Of a stretch of 64,000 nucleotides of DNA, positions 25,041 through 32,502 are shown piece by piece. The notes below the pieces were generated by a model. It saw nothing but the letters and a program-made list of their open reading frames with translations, was not told the DNA's origin and made no database searches. The first letter of the stretch is position 1; every line of letters begins with the position of its first letter. The stretch comes from Bacillus sp. Marseille-Q3570 (GTDB lineage: Bacteria > Bacillota > Bacilli > Bacillales > Fictibacillaceae). Location: contig NZ_CAMGYZ010000005.1 of NCBI RefSeq assembly GCF_946151055.1, positions 330,250 to 394,249 on the forward strand. The letters are read 5' to 3'. Both the position numbers and the translations under genes were made by a program.

Positions 25041-25829
25041 ATGGAAGTGAAACAAGCAGATTTGAAACACCTGGCTGAAAAAATCGAGTCTCATCAGACG
25101 ACGGGTCAGGATATGGATAAAGTGACGATCGAGAATCCTTCTCTTACTGTAGAAGAGGCGTATGAAATCCAGAAAATGTGCATCAATTACAAGGAAGAGC
25201 GCGGAGATCGGATGATCGGCTGGAAGATGGGGCTCACGAGCAAGGCGAAGCAGGTTTCAGTCGGTGTGGATGAACCGATTTACGGTCGATTGACGCAATC
25301 GATGGAGTTATCCGATCCGGTACTGCCTCTTGAAAACTTGATCCACCCGCGTGTCGAGCCGGAAATCGCGTTCGTTTTGAAAAAAGAATTAAGCGGCGAA
25401 GATATGACCCCACGTGATGTATGGATGGCGACAGAATGCATCTTTCCAGCAATCGAAGTGATTGACAGCCGCTATAAGAATTTTTCGTTCACGCTTGTTG
25501 ATGTTATTGCGGATAATGCATCGTCAACGAAGTTCATTCTTGGCGACCAGGCTTTTTCACCGTATCACACGGCCTGGGATGAAATGGGGGTCGCGATGTT
25601 CCGGAATGGCGAATTGCTCCACTCAGGGACGGGCGCAGCGGTACTCGGGCATCCAGTCAGGTCTGTCGCGATGCTAGCGAAAATGCTCAGCCGCGAGGGG
25701 CAGTCGATCAAACCCGGTCAGGTCATCCTTGTCGGGGGTTTTACAGAGGCGGTGGATGTCAGTGATGGCGACCATATTGAAGTTCGCTATGATCAGTTGG
25801 GGGCATTGAATCTGCGTGTCGAAGGATGA
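25041..25829 (+). CDS. 4-oxalocrotonate decarboxylase
   Basis: It removes CO2 from 2-oxo-3-hexenedioate (4-oxalocrotonate) to give 2-hydroxypenta-2,4-dienoate. The 262-residue protein is a paralogue of the hydratase at 22295, sharing GWKMGLTSKAKQ, HPRVEPEIAFVLKKE and AIEVIDSRYKN. Location directly before the tautomerase gene supports the decarboxylase role; the two activities cannot be told apart with certainty from sequence alone. AAGGAGGAG precedes the ATG. Confidence 0.85.
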   Translation: MEVKQADLKHLAEKIESHQTTGQDMDKVTIENPSLTVEEAYEIQKMCINYKEERGDRMIGWKMGLTSKAKQVSVGVDEPIYGRLTQSMELSDPVLPLENLIHPRVEPEIAFVLKKELSGEDMTPRDVWMATECIFPAIEVIDSRYKNFSFTLVDVIADNASSTKFILGDQAFSPYHTAWDEMGVAMFRNGELLHSGTGAAVLGHPVRSVAMLAKMLSREGQSIKPGQVILVGGFTEAVDVSDGDHIEVRYDQLGALNLRVEG

Positions 25830-25848
25830 GCTGGAGGAGGAACGATAA

Positions 25849-26049
25849 ATGCCGATCGCACAAATCCACATTATTGAAGGGCGCACCAGAGAACAGAAGT
25901 GTTCGCTGATAAAAGAAGTGACAGAAGCGATCCACCGCAGCACCGGGGCCGATCATGACCGCATCCGGGTTCTCCTTTACGAAATCCCGGATGAAAATTG
26001 GGCTGCCGGCGGTGTATCGAAAGCGGATGAAAAGCTCGAAAACAGATGA
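25849..26049 (+). CDS. 4-oxalocrotonate tautomerase
   Basis: A 66-residue tautomerase whose catalytic base is the N-terminal proline exposed after Met removal (MPIAQIHIIEG). It interconverts enol and keto forms of 4-oxalocrotonate so the decarboxylase can act. The family arginine positions seem kept in GRTREQK and HDRIRVL. GGAGGAACG precedes the ATG. It is the last enzyme gene of the catabolic set, 65 bp before the transporter genes. Confidence 0.93.
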   Translation: MPIAQIHIIEGRTREQKCSLIKEVTEAIHRSTGADHDRIRVLLYEIPDENWAAGGVSKADEKLENR

Positions 26050-26114
26050 CTGCTCCTTAGATATACATAATGTGTTGGTAACGATTTTTGACTTTTAAAA
26101 ATGGAGGGGTATCA

Positions 26115-27137
26115 ATGAGGAAGTTCATGAAAGGTATCTCGTTTTTTGCAATGGCGGTATTGCTGGTTTTCACAGCTGCATGTAATAAGGGGAGCGATGG
26201 GACAGTTAATTCGGCGAGCGGTGAATCGGATCAAACGTATCAGTTCAAGCTGGCCCACATCACACCGCCAAGTCACATGTGGCACAAAGCTGCTGAAAAG
26301 TTCGCGGAAGAATTGGATAAGCGGTCTGATGGCAGGATGCAGCTTGAAATCTATCCATCCAGTCAGTTGGGGACGGAAGCGGATATGGTCGAACAAATCT
26401 CTGCAGGCTCGGTTGATTTCGGGTTCATTACAGCTGCTTATATGAGTTCGCGTTCCCCATCCTTCGCAGCATGGTTCACCCCGTATGCTTTCGAAGATCT
26501 GCACGAAGCGAATGATGCACGTGATAGTGAAGTTGCGAAGAAAATCCTCGGTACATTAGACGAGCAAGGTATGGTCGGATTGGATTACTTCTTTGCAGGG
26601 CAACGTGTCATGTTGTTCAAGGATAAGAAGGTAGAAAAGCCTGAGGACATGAAAGGTCTCAAGCTACGAGTGACACCAAGTCCTCCAATGCAGGATTTCT
26701 ATACATCAACTGGAGCTTCAACAGAAGGTCTCCCTCTTCCTGAAGTCTATTCTGCTGCGCAAACAGGTGTCATCGATGGAATGGACATGGACCTCGATGC
26801 AACCATCACGAACAAATACTATGAAGTCGTCGACTATGGACTTGTATCGAATCACATGGTCTGGCCTGCGGTTGCTATCGTGAACAAGAAGACGTTTGAA
26901 GGAATGCCTGAAGCGGACCAGAAAATCATCCGCGAGGCGATCGCAGCAGCTGCTGAATATTCTGCGATGACAAGAGCGGATCAGGAAGAAGAGTTCAAAC
27001 AGACCCTTAAGGATGAAGGTATGGATATCTATGAAATCGATCCGGCGCTCTTTGATCCGTATAAACAACAATTTGATGAAAAGTACGGAAAACAAGACCC
27101 TCTCATTCAAGAATTCATCGACACCTTCCGTGACTGA
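26115..27137 (+). CDS. TRAP transporter substrate-binding lipoprotein (DctP family)
   Basis: The extracytoplasmic receptor of a tripartite ATP-independent periplasmic-type transporter. The N-terminus is a lipoprotein signal with the lipobox FTAAC, so Cys would be lipidated on the outer membrane face. The mature part has DctP motifs (FKLAHITPPSHMWHKAA, LKLRVTPSP). The conserved ligand arginine of DctP proteins is expected in LKLRV. The ATG at 26115 follows GGAGGGG; the frame from 26088 is an extension. Co-location with the pathway predicts an aromatic acid such as anthranilate or 3-hydroxyanthranilate as ligand (inference). Confidence 0.9.
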   Translation: MRKFMKGISFFAMAVLLVFTAACNKGSDGTVNSASGESDQTYQFKLAHITPPSHMWHKAAEKFAEELDKRSDGRMQLEIYPSSQLGTEADMVEQISAGSVDFGFITAAYMSSRSPSFAAWFTPYAFEDLHEANDARDSEVAKKILGTLDEQGMVGLDYFFAGQRVMLFKDKKVEKPEDMKGLKLRVTPSPPMQDFYTSTGASTEGLPLPEVYSAAQTGVIDGMDMDLDATITNKYYEVVDYGLVSNHMVWPAVAIVNKKTFEGMPEADQKIIREAIAAAAEYSAMTRADQEEEFKQTLKDEGMDIYEIDPALFDPYKQQFDEKYGKQDPLIQEFIDTFRD

Positions 27138-27160
27138 TTAATCCAAAGGGGGTTTCACAC

Positions 27161-27640
27161 ATGAAAGCTTTGAGCAATGGCATCTCGACGATTGAAAAAT
27201 ATATATCCATTGTTCTGATGTTTTCGATGGCAGTGATCGTCACACTTGCTGTCGCATTCAGATATGTATTCAATTCACCATTATCATGGGCTGGTGAAGT
27301 CTCTATCTTTCTATTGATCTGGGTAAGTTTCATTGGCGGCAGTCTGGGGTTGAAGTATCGGTCCCAGGCCGCTGTTTCGATTGTACTCGAGTATTTGCCG
27401 CCTAAGATAAAAAAAGCAGTCCTCGTGATCGGGCACGTGTTCATGCTCATCTTTTTAGGGCTCATCCTTTTTTACAGTTATCAATGGATTCTTTCACCGA
27501 GTGTAGCGTTTCAAAAATCAACGTCGCTTTTACTGCCGATGTGGATCCCTTATTTGGCTGTACCTGTAGGACTGACATTCGCGGCCATCCATCTGGTTGC
27601 TAACATGATCGAGGCGATAAGAGAGGATGGTGCACAATGA
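27161..27640 (+). CDS. TRAP transporter small permease (DctQ family)
   Basis: The 159-residue membrane protein has four hydrophobic segments and the DctQ-type stretch FRYVFNSPLSWAGEVSIFLLIW. It bridges receptor and large permease. GGGGG precedes the ATG, and the end overlaps the dctM start by 4 bp (ATGA), so the two are translationally coupled. It lies 23 bp after the receptor gene. Confidence 0.92.
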   Translation: MKALSNGISTIEKYISIVLMFSMAVIVTLAVAFRYVFNSPLSWAGEVSIFLLIWVSFIGGSLGLKYRSQAAVSIVLEYLPPKIKKAVLVIGHVFMLIFLGLILFYSYQWILSPSVAFQKSTSLLLPMWIPYLAVPVGLTFAAIHLVANMIEAIREDGAQ

Positions 27641-28917
27641 CGGTTCTTGTCATCCTGATGTTTTTCCTGTTCCTTTTCATGGGCATCCCGATTTCACTGG
27701 TCCTCGGTATGACGACGATTCTGTACTTTTTCACGGTGGGCAACACGATGCTGCTGGAATCGACGCCAATGCGGCTCTTTTCCGGACTCGATAATTTCGG
27801 TTTGCTGGCGATTCCGTTGTTCATGCTCGCGGGTGAGCTGATGAACGGCGGTGGGATCACCTCTCGTCTTGTACGTTTTGCAAAAGTGCTGTTTGGACAT
27901 GTCAGAGGAGGCCTCGCTTACGTGACAGTCGTCGCGAACATGTTTTTGGCATCAATACTCGGGTCTGCAAACGCACAGGCAGCGATGATGAGCAAGGTCA
28001 TGGTTCCGGAAATGGAACAGGAGGGGTATAAGAAGGAGTTTTCATCTGCGCTTACGTTGGCTTCGTCAATCGTAGCCCCGATCATTCCGCCGAGTATGAT
28101 TTTCATCATCTACGGTACCTTGTCAGGAACTTCGATCGGTGGATTGTTCATGGCAGGCATCATCCCAGGAATTCTATATGGAATCGGCTTTATCTCACTG
28201 ATTGCGTTCCTTGGTTTCAAATACAATTTTCCGAAGCACGAAAGAGCGTCCGGTGCAGAAATTGTAAAAAATACATTGAATGTCCTGCCCGCATTGCTTG
28301 TACCGTTCATCATCATTTTCGGAATATTGAGCGGGGCGTTCACGGCAACAGAATCAGCGGCAATCGCTTGCTTGATTGCCTACCTTGTCGGGACATTCTT
28401 CTACATGGAGCTAAAGGTGAAAAAGCTCCCGAAAATCCTATTGAACACAGTGATCAGTACTGCGACAGTTACGTTCTTGATCGCAATGGCGAATATCTTC
28501 GGCTGGATGATCGCATTCGAGCAGATCCCTCAGCTGCTGTTGAATTCGATGCTCACATTGTCTGACAGCCCGATCGTGTTCCTGCTCCTCGTCAATCTTT
28601 TTCTGTTGTTGCTGGGAGCAGTGCTGGATGGAATAGCTGCTTTGATCATCCTGGTACCGGTTTTCATGCCGCTATTGACCGCGTTCCAAATCGATCCGAT
28701 CCATTTCGGGGTGATCATCTGTATCAACCTTACGATCGGCTTGTTGACACCACCGGTAGGCACAGGGCTCTTCATCGTATCCTCAATTGCTGATGTGAAA
28801 TTCGAGAGATTGGTAAGAGCGACCATGCCCTTCCTCGTGATGGGAATATTGATTTTGTTCGTGATTACCTTTTGGGAAGACGCGGTGTTGTGGATTCCGA
28901 ACCTGTTCAATTTATAA
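27637..28917 (+). CDS. TRAP transporter large permease (DctM family)
   Basis: The 426-residue polytopic protein (about 11–12 hydrophobic segments) is the Na+- or H+-coupled channel subunit. DctM motifs include MGIPISLVLGM, FMLAGELMNGGG, APIIPPSMIFIIYG and GLLTPPVGTGLF. It ends the catabolic and transport region and is followed by a terminator at 28930. Substrate is inferred only from the neighbouring pathway. Confidence 0.95.
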   Translation: MTVLVILMFFLFLFMGIPISLVLGMTTILYFFTVGNTMLLESTPMRLFSGLDNFGLLAIPLFMLAGELMNGGGITSRLVRFAKVLFGHVRGGLAYVTVVANMFLASILGSANAQAAMMSKVMVPEMEQEGYKKEFSSALTLASSIVAPIIPPSMIFIIYGTLSGTSIGGLFMAGIIPGILYGIGFISLIAFLGFKYNFPKHERASGAEIVKNTLNVLPALLVPFIIIFGILSGAFTATESAAIACLIAYLVGTFFYMELKVKKLPKILLNTVISTATVTFLIAMANIFGWMIAFEQIPQLLLNSMLTLSDSPIVFLLLVNLFLLLLGAVLDGIAALIILVPVFMPLLTAFQIDPIHFGVIICINLTIGLLTPPVGTGLFIVSSIADVKFERLVRATMPFLVMGILILFVITFWEDAVLWIPNLFNL

Positions 28918-28929
28918 AGGTAGATGGAA

Positions 28930-28958
28930 AAACTCATTTCAAATGGGTTTTTTCTTTT
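28930..28958 (+). terminator. Terminator after the TRAP genes
   Basis: AACTCATTT (28931–28939) and AAATGGGTT (28941–28949) form a stem, with the innermost pairs opening as the loop, followed by a run of T. Confidence 0.75.
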
Positions 28959-28960
28959 TG

Positions 28961-29053
28961 TACTTGAAGAAAGTATAAAGAGACTTTCTTCAATATAAGC
29001 GCAACTAATGGCCAAGCCTACGCCTAAGGCTTAGCTTTACCAAGTTTTCTTTA
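28961..29053 (+). repeat. Family A two-hairpin repeat, copy 6
   Basis: It begins TACTTGAAGAAAGT with the perfect partner ACTTTCTTCAA, then TATAAGCGCAACTAA, and ends CTTTACCAAGTTTTCTTTA. It starts a few bases after the TRAP terminator. Confidence 0.85.
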
Positions 29054-29139
29054 GATTGGAAGACTTTGATGTCGAGAGCAGGAGAAGGAGTTTTGAGAGC
29101 GAAATAGGTAAAGGTGATTCTTAAAGGGGGCGGTTTTTT

Positions 29140-29193
29140 ATGATGATGATTAAAAATGAACGTTTATATAGTAGAAGTAGTGCCGGATTTTAA
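29140..29193 (+). CDS. Possible 17-codon leader peptide
   Basis: AAAGGGGG is followed at a normal distance by a frame reading MMMIKNERLYSRSSAGF, which ends just before the ribosome binding site of the next gene. It may be a leader peptide or a chance frame. Confidence 0.25.
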   Translation: MMMIKNERLYSRSSAGF

Positions 29194-29212
29194 TTAAAAA
29201 GGAGTGCTGTGA

Positions 29213-29770
29213 TTGAAGCAAGCTTTGCTGGTAATTGATACGCAACAAGAATTGATTGATGGAAATGAAAAAGAGGAAGCTGTTTTTAAAAAGGAAGAAT
29301 TGTTGGCGAATATCAATCTCGTGATCAACAAAGCAAAACAATCCGATTCGTTGATCGTTTTTGTGAGAGACCTTGATGTAGCTGAAGGTAAAGGAACCGG
29401 GTTTCAAATTCACGATAAAATCAATGTGCCGGCTGATGTGCAAATCTTTGATAAGGCTGCGACCAATTCGTTTCATGGAACACCATTACTGAACTATTTG
29501 AAGGAAAAGGAAGTTGGACACCTCGTCATAATGGGGTGTAAAACAGAACACTGTATCGACACAGCCGTACGGACGGCGACTGTCAACGATTTTGATGTGA
29601 CATTGGTACGGGATGGACATTCAACAACCGATTCGGTAAATTTATCTGCAGAACAAATCATCGATCACCACAACGTAATCCTGGATGGTCATTACAATGT
29701 AGAATGTTTTTCTGATGTGAGGGATACACAAGAAAATCTGTTTCAACCGAGACACAACAATTATCGATGA
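29213..29770 (+). CDS. Isochorismatase-family cysteine hydrolase
   Basis: The 185-residue protein has the catalytic triad pattern of this family: Asp near residue 9 (LLVIDTQQEL), a lysine near 83–88 (FDKAATNSF), and the nucleophilic cysteine in MGCKTEHCIDTAVRTA. Such enzymes hydrolyse amides or similar bonds (nicotinamidase, carbamoylase and others), so the substrate is open. The TTG start follows AAAAGGAG. It is separated from the TRAP genes by a terminator and a repeat, so it is probably its own unit rather than a step of the aromatic pathway. Confidence 0.85.
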   Translation: MKQALLVIDTQQELIDGNEKEEAVFKKEELLANINLVINKAKQSDSLIVFVRDLDVAEGKGTGFQIHDKINVPADVQIFDKAATNSFHGTPLLNYLKEKEVGHLVIMGCKTEHCIDTAVRTATVNDFDVTLVRDGHSTTDSVNLSAEQIIDHHNVILDGHYNVECFSDVRDTQENLFQPRHNNYR

Positions 29771-29794
29771 ACAGTACAGAATAATTTGCGGGAA

Positions 29795-29818
29795 GGCTGC
29801 CGGTTCGGCAGTCTTTTT
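29795..29818 (+). terminator. Terminator after the isochorismatase gene
   Basis: GGCTGCC (29795–29801) pairs with GGCAGTC (29807–29813), followed by TTTTT. Confidence 0.85.
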
Positions 29819-29861
29819 GTATAGTGTGGTGAGGAAGTTTAACAAACATCAGAAGGAAAAA

Positions 29862-29915
29862 AAGGGGCTGTCCCAAAAGTGTGTGCCACTTTTCATTAGG
29901 ACAGTCCTTCTTTTA
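29862..29915. terminator. Long bidirectional hairpin between convergent genes
   Basis: AAGGGGCTGTCC pairs with GGACAGTCCTT, and inside it AAAAGTG pairs with CACTTTT. A run is present on both sides, so it can end transcripts of both strands. The CTGTCC word resembles the arrays at 20628 and 62005. Confidence 0.8.
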
Positions 29916-29933
29916 ATTCCTGATTTTTCATTC

Positions 29934-30791
29934 TCAAGATACCGATTCTTTATGCCTGCGGTGTAACAGGTCTTTGGTGAATTTTCCAAGCAGGACAATC
30001 ATATAGAGTCCTAATACGGAAATGCCGGCGATATCAAGATTGAAAAGTTCGAAGAGGATGCTGACGAGCGTCGTGATGTAGAGGAGCCCGAAATATTTCT
30101 TGATCTGATCGTTCGAGTAAAACGAAGTCAGTTTTGCTCCGACCTGGCTTCCGAATAAGGCTCCAGCAACCAGTATTAATCCGAGTATATAGTCGATTTC
30201 AATTGTGACCGCATAAGAAATGAACCCTGCGGTGACGATCATCAAGACGCTGACGAGACTTGTGCCGACGGCTTTCCTTGATTCGAATTTCATGATGGAG
30301 ATCATGAGCGGTACCATGACAAATCCGCCTCCTACTCCTAAAGTTGCCGACATCAAACCGCCGATGAAACCGATGATCAAGGTCATGATGAGACCTGGCT
30401 TTTCTATTTTGACTGTTTTTGCTTTGGGTGTCTTCTTCAAAAGCGAGTACGCGAAATAGCCGATGATCACTGCGTAGAGGACCGGGATGACTGTTACATC
30501 GTATCCGTTTTTGTCCAGCCAGAGTACGAAGGGCTTTGCGAGTTGAGTCGCAGCCACACCGCTGATCCCAAGTAATAAAGCTGTCTTCCAAACGACGTTG
30601 TTCATTTTAAAGTGTGCCCAGACTCCTGAGATCGAAGAGCCGATTGCGTATAACAAGCTGGTTGTGATCGCAACAACCGGGGCATAACCGATCAGCATCA
30701 GGACGGGTGTCAAGATGAATCCGCCGCCGATTCCAAAATAACCTGACAAGATGCCAATCGCAAAACCTAGAATGATATATAGTAATTCCAT
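29934..30791 (-). CDS. TauE/SafE family anion exporter
   Basis: The 285-residue membrane protein has about eight hydrophobic segments in two related halves, each starting with the family glycine motif (GILSGYFGIGGGFILTPVL and GGLMSATLGVGGGFVMVPL). Members export sulfite, sulfoacetate or similar anions. The substrate here is unknown, and no sulfur gene lies near. AAGGAG precedes the ATG on the minus strand. It stands alone between a bidirectional terminator and a repeat element. Confidence 0.92.
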   Translation of the reverse strand: MELLYIILGFAIGILSGYFGIGGGFILTPVLMLIGYAPVVAITTSLLYAIGSSISGVWAHFKMNNVVWKTALLLGISGVAATQLAKPFVLWLDKNGYDVTVIPVLYAVIIGYFAYSLLKKTPKAKTVKIEKPGLIMTLIIGFIGGLMSATLGVGGGFVMVPLMISIMKFESRKAVGTSLVSVLMIVTAGFISYAVTIEIDYILGLILVAGALFGSQVGAKLTSFYSNDQIKKYFGLLYITTLVSILFELFNLDIAGISVLGLYMIVLLGKFTKDLLHRRHKESVS

Positions 30792-30930
30792 AAGTTCTCC
30801 TTCTTAAAAAAACAATTTCCACTCTGTCTATGTTACAGTATACCACTTAAGAGTTCCACCTCATTTAAGGAATATGAAAATAACGGTCATACAGGACGTA
30901 ATATATGTAAAAAAGCAGGTGTTCTAAAAA

Positions 30931-31064
30931 TTAGAGGACAACTGTTCCGCTATTCGCGTAAAACACGGCTGATTTTTATAGATTTTAACCCAATAAGGTC
31001 TCTGGTGTCCTCTAAATTTATGAAACATAGGCGTAGCTAAATAAGGTCTCTCCTGACCGCTAAA
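30931..31064 (+). repeat. Family C element C1 (A-B-B)
   Basis: Box A TTAGAGGACAACTGTTCC (30931) is followed by two boxes B ending TGTCCTCTAA (31015) and TGACCGCTAA. It lies between the divergent ends of the TauE region and the AIM24 terminator. It is nearly identical, over about 130 bp, to the inverted element C4 at 53252–53438. Confidence 0.8.
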
Positions 31065-31087
31065 TTTATATCACCATTTCAACAACG

Positions 31088-31114
31088 AAAAAAACGGCCC
31101 CAGGCCGTTTTTCT
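31088..31114. terminator. Bidirectional terminator after AIM24
   Basis: AAAAACGGCC (31090–31099) pairs perfectly with GGCCGTTTTT (31103–31112). Functional on both strands; on the minus strand it ends the AIM24 gene. Confidence 0.9.
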
Positions 31115-31116
31115 AT

Positions 31117-31812
31117 TCAGGATTGACTTTGCTGCATATAAATTTCTTCGTATGGTTGTACGACAACGAACCCGCTGCCTTCGAATTTCATCTGTATGGA
31201 TTCTCCGCTTCCTCTTCCGAAGAAGGTTTTCAAAGATACATCAGTCTGGAAGTCTGGCGAAAGCGAGCCTGACCAGGCGACGGTCGCATTCGGATCTGTG
31301 AACACTGGACGGCCCGGGGTTACCTGAATCGTCAACGGTTCATAGTGGGAGGTGATCGCAATCATCCCCGTTCCCTGACAATGGACGTTGAATAGTCCGC
31401 CGGCCATCATTCCGGTGATACGCCTCATCAATTTGATATCCCAGTCGATCGAGGGCTCGAATGCGAGAAGGTCATTCCCGTTCACATAAATCGAATCGTT
31501 CTGTAGCTGGAGGATCGTGATTTTCTTACCTTGATCTGCAAGGTAGAGCTTCCCTGATCCGTTTGCCTTCATTAGTGCTGCACCTTCACCGGTCAGTGCT
31601 TTTTTGAACATTTTACCGATGCCGTGTTCGAGGATTCCTTCGCGTACAAATTTGATGTTCCCGTGGTAGGTGACCATCGACCCCATCTTCGCCCAAACAT
31701 TTCCGTCCAAGTTGATTTCAAGGATCCGCGGAGTTTCAAGCTCGAATAGCCCTTCGCCTTTATCCTCCTGGGAGGTTTGTCTGACAAACTCTTCAATTGA
31801 ATATTTCGACAT
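31117..31812 (-). CDS. AIM24 family protein
   Basis: The 231-residue protein belongs to the AIM24 family, a conserved beta-rich fold of unknown role in bacteria, named after a yeast mitochondrial protein. Typical glycine-rich stretches are seen (GSMVTYHGNIKF, GSGKLYLAD, FFGRGSGESIQMKFEGSGFVVVQP). I start at the Met of MSKYSIEEF because AGGTGAT lies just before it; five more upstream codons are open. It has no signal peptide or membrane segment. It ends at a strong terminator. Confidence 0.88.
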   Translation of the reverse strand: MSKYSIEEFVRQTSQEDKGEGLFELETPRILEINLDGNVWAKMGSMVTYHGNIKFVREGILEHGIGKMFKKALTGEGAALMKANGSGKLYLADQGKKITILQLQNDSIYVNGNDLLAFEPSIDWDIKLMRRITGMMAGGLFNVHCQGTGMIAITSHYEPLTIQVTPGRPVFTDPNATVAWSGSLSPDFQTDVSLKTFFGRGSGESIQMKFEGSGFVVVQPYEEIYMQQSQS

Positions 31813-31875
31813 TTCTATCACCTGCATTTTTCATAGTCTATCCGTTCAATTCGCCATCCCGGCACCGAGTTCCTT

Positions 31876-32286
31876 TTAATCTGTCTCTTCTAAAATATTG
31901 ATTTTCCCGGCAGTCCCCTGGGCAGGGTAGGACTCAGCAATTGCGCCTTTGGGCCAGACCTCGACTTTTTGCCGAATTTTATAAGCATCCACAGAATCAA
32001 CCTTGAACCAGTAGGCGCCGCCGCTCGGGTAATCATGGATATTTTTCGAATCGAAGCCCTCAAGTTCCTCTTTTTCGATACCTTCTAAAACAAGAATGCG
32101 TTCATTTTTTTTATCAACAATATGGCCGATAATCGATTGTTCCCATAAATCCTCTTCAGGCATGGTACCGTTCCCAGGCTGATCAGGGATACTGCTGGCA
32201 TTGCCCGGCAGGTTCGGGATGATAGCAAGATTGACAAAAAGAAACATGCAAACAATCGATATAGCTCCATAGAACCATCTTTTCAT
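31876..32286 (-). CDS. DUF3221-like exported protein
   Basis: The 136-residue protein has an N-terminal signal or membrane anchor (MKRWFYGAISIVCMFLFVNL) without a lipobox at the expected site. The exported part contains the DUF3221 features GHIVDKKNERILVLEG, a Tyr/Trp strand and VEVWPKGAIAESYPAQG. Function is unknown; this family occurs as small secreted or lipoprotein domains in bacilli. GGAGGT precedes the ATG. It is divergent from uvrB. Confidence 0.75.
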   Translation of the reverse strand: MKRWFYGAISIVCMFLFVNLAIIPNLPGNASSIPDQPGNGTMPEEDLWEQSIIGHIVDKKNERILVLEGIEKEELEGFDSKNIHDYPSGGAYWFKVDSVDAYKIRQKVEVWPKGAIAESYPAQGTAGKINILEETD

Positions 32287-32412
32287 AGTGTTTACCTCCA
32301 GAACATCAATACAATAATTAAAGTTTCCTTAAATGTATAGACGGGAAAAGCATGTCTACTGTTTCATTATTTATGAGAATGGGTGAGAAAAAATTACCAG
32401 TGACAAAAAAGG

Positions 32413-32426
32413 CGAATGTAAGTTCG
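32413..32426. promoter_or_regulatory. LexA (DinR) box of uvrBA
   Basis: CGAATGTAAGTTCG fits the Bacillus SOS box CGAAC-N4-GTTCG with one mismatch. It lies about 20 bp before the likely -35 region and 77 bp before uvrB, a gene known to be SOS-induced in B. subtilis. Confidence 0.7.
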
Positions 32427-32432
32427 TTTTTC

Positions 32433-32463
32433 TTGTTATTTTTTCCTGATCCTGTGCTATAAT
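32433..32463 (+). promoter_or_regulatory. uvrB promoter with extended -10
   Basis: TGCTATAAT (32455–32463) is an extended -10 element. TTGTTA (32433–32438) is a possible -35 with a long 19-bp spacer. Confidence 0.65.
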
Positions 32464-32502
32464 GTTTGATAGTGAGATTTAAGAAACGGAGGGGTTCGCC
32501 GC

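Noticed and set aside
26060..26090. Second cre site before the TRAP genes
   Set aside because: TGGTAACGATTTTTGA has too many mismatches to the cre consensus.
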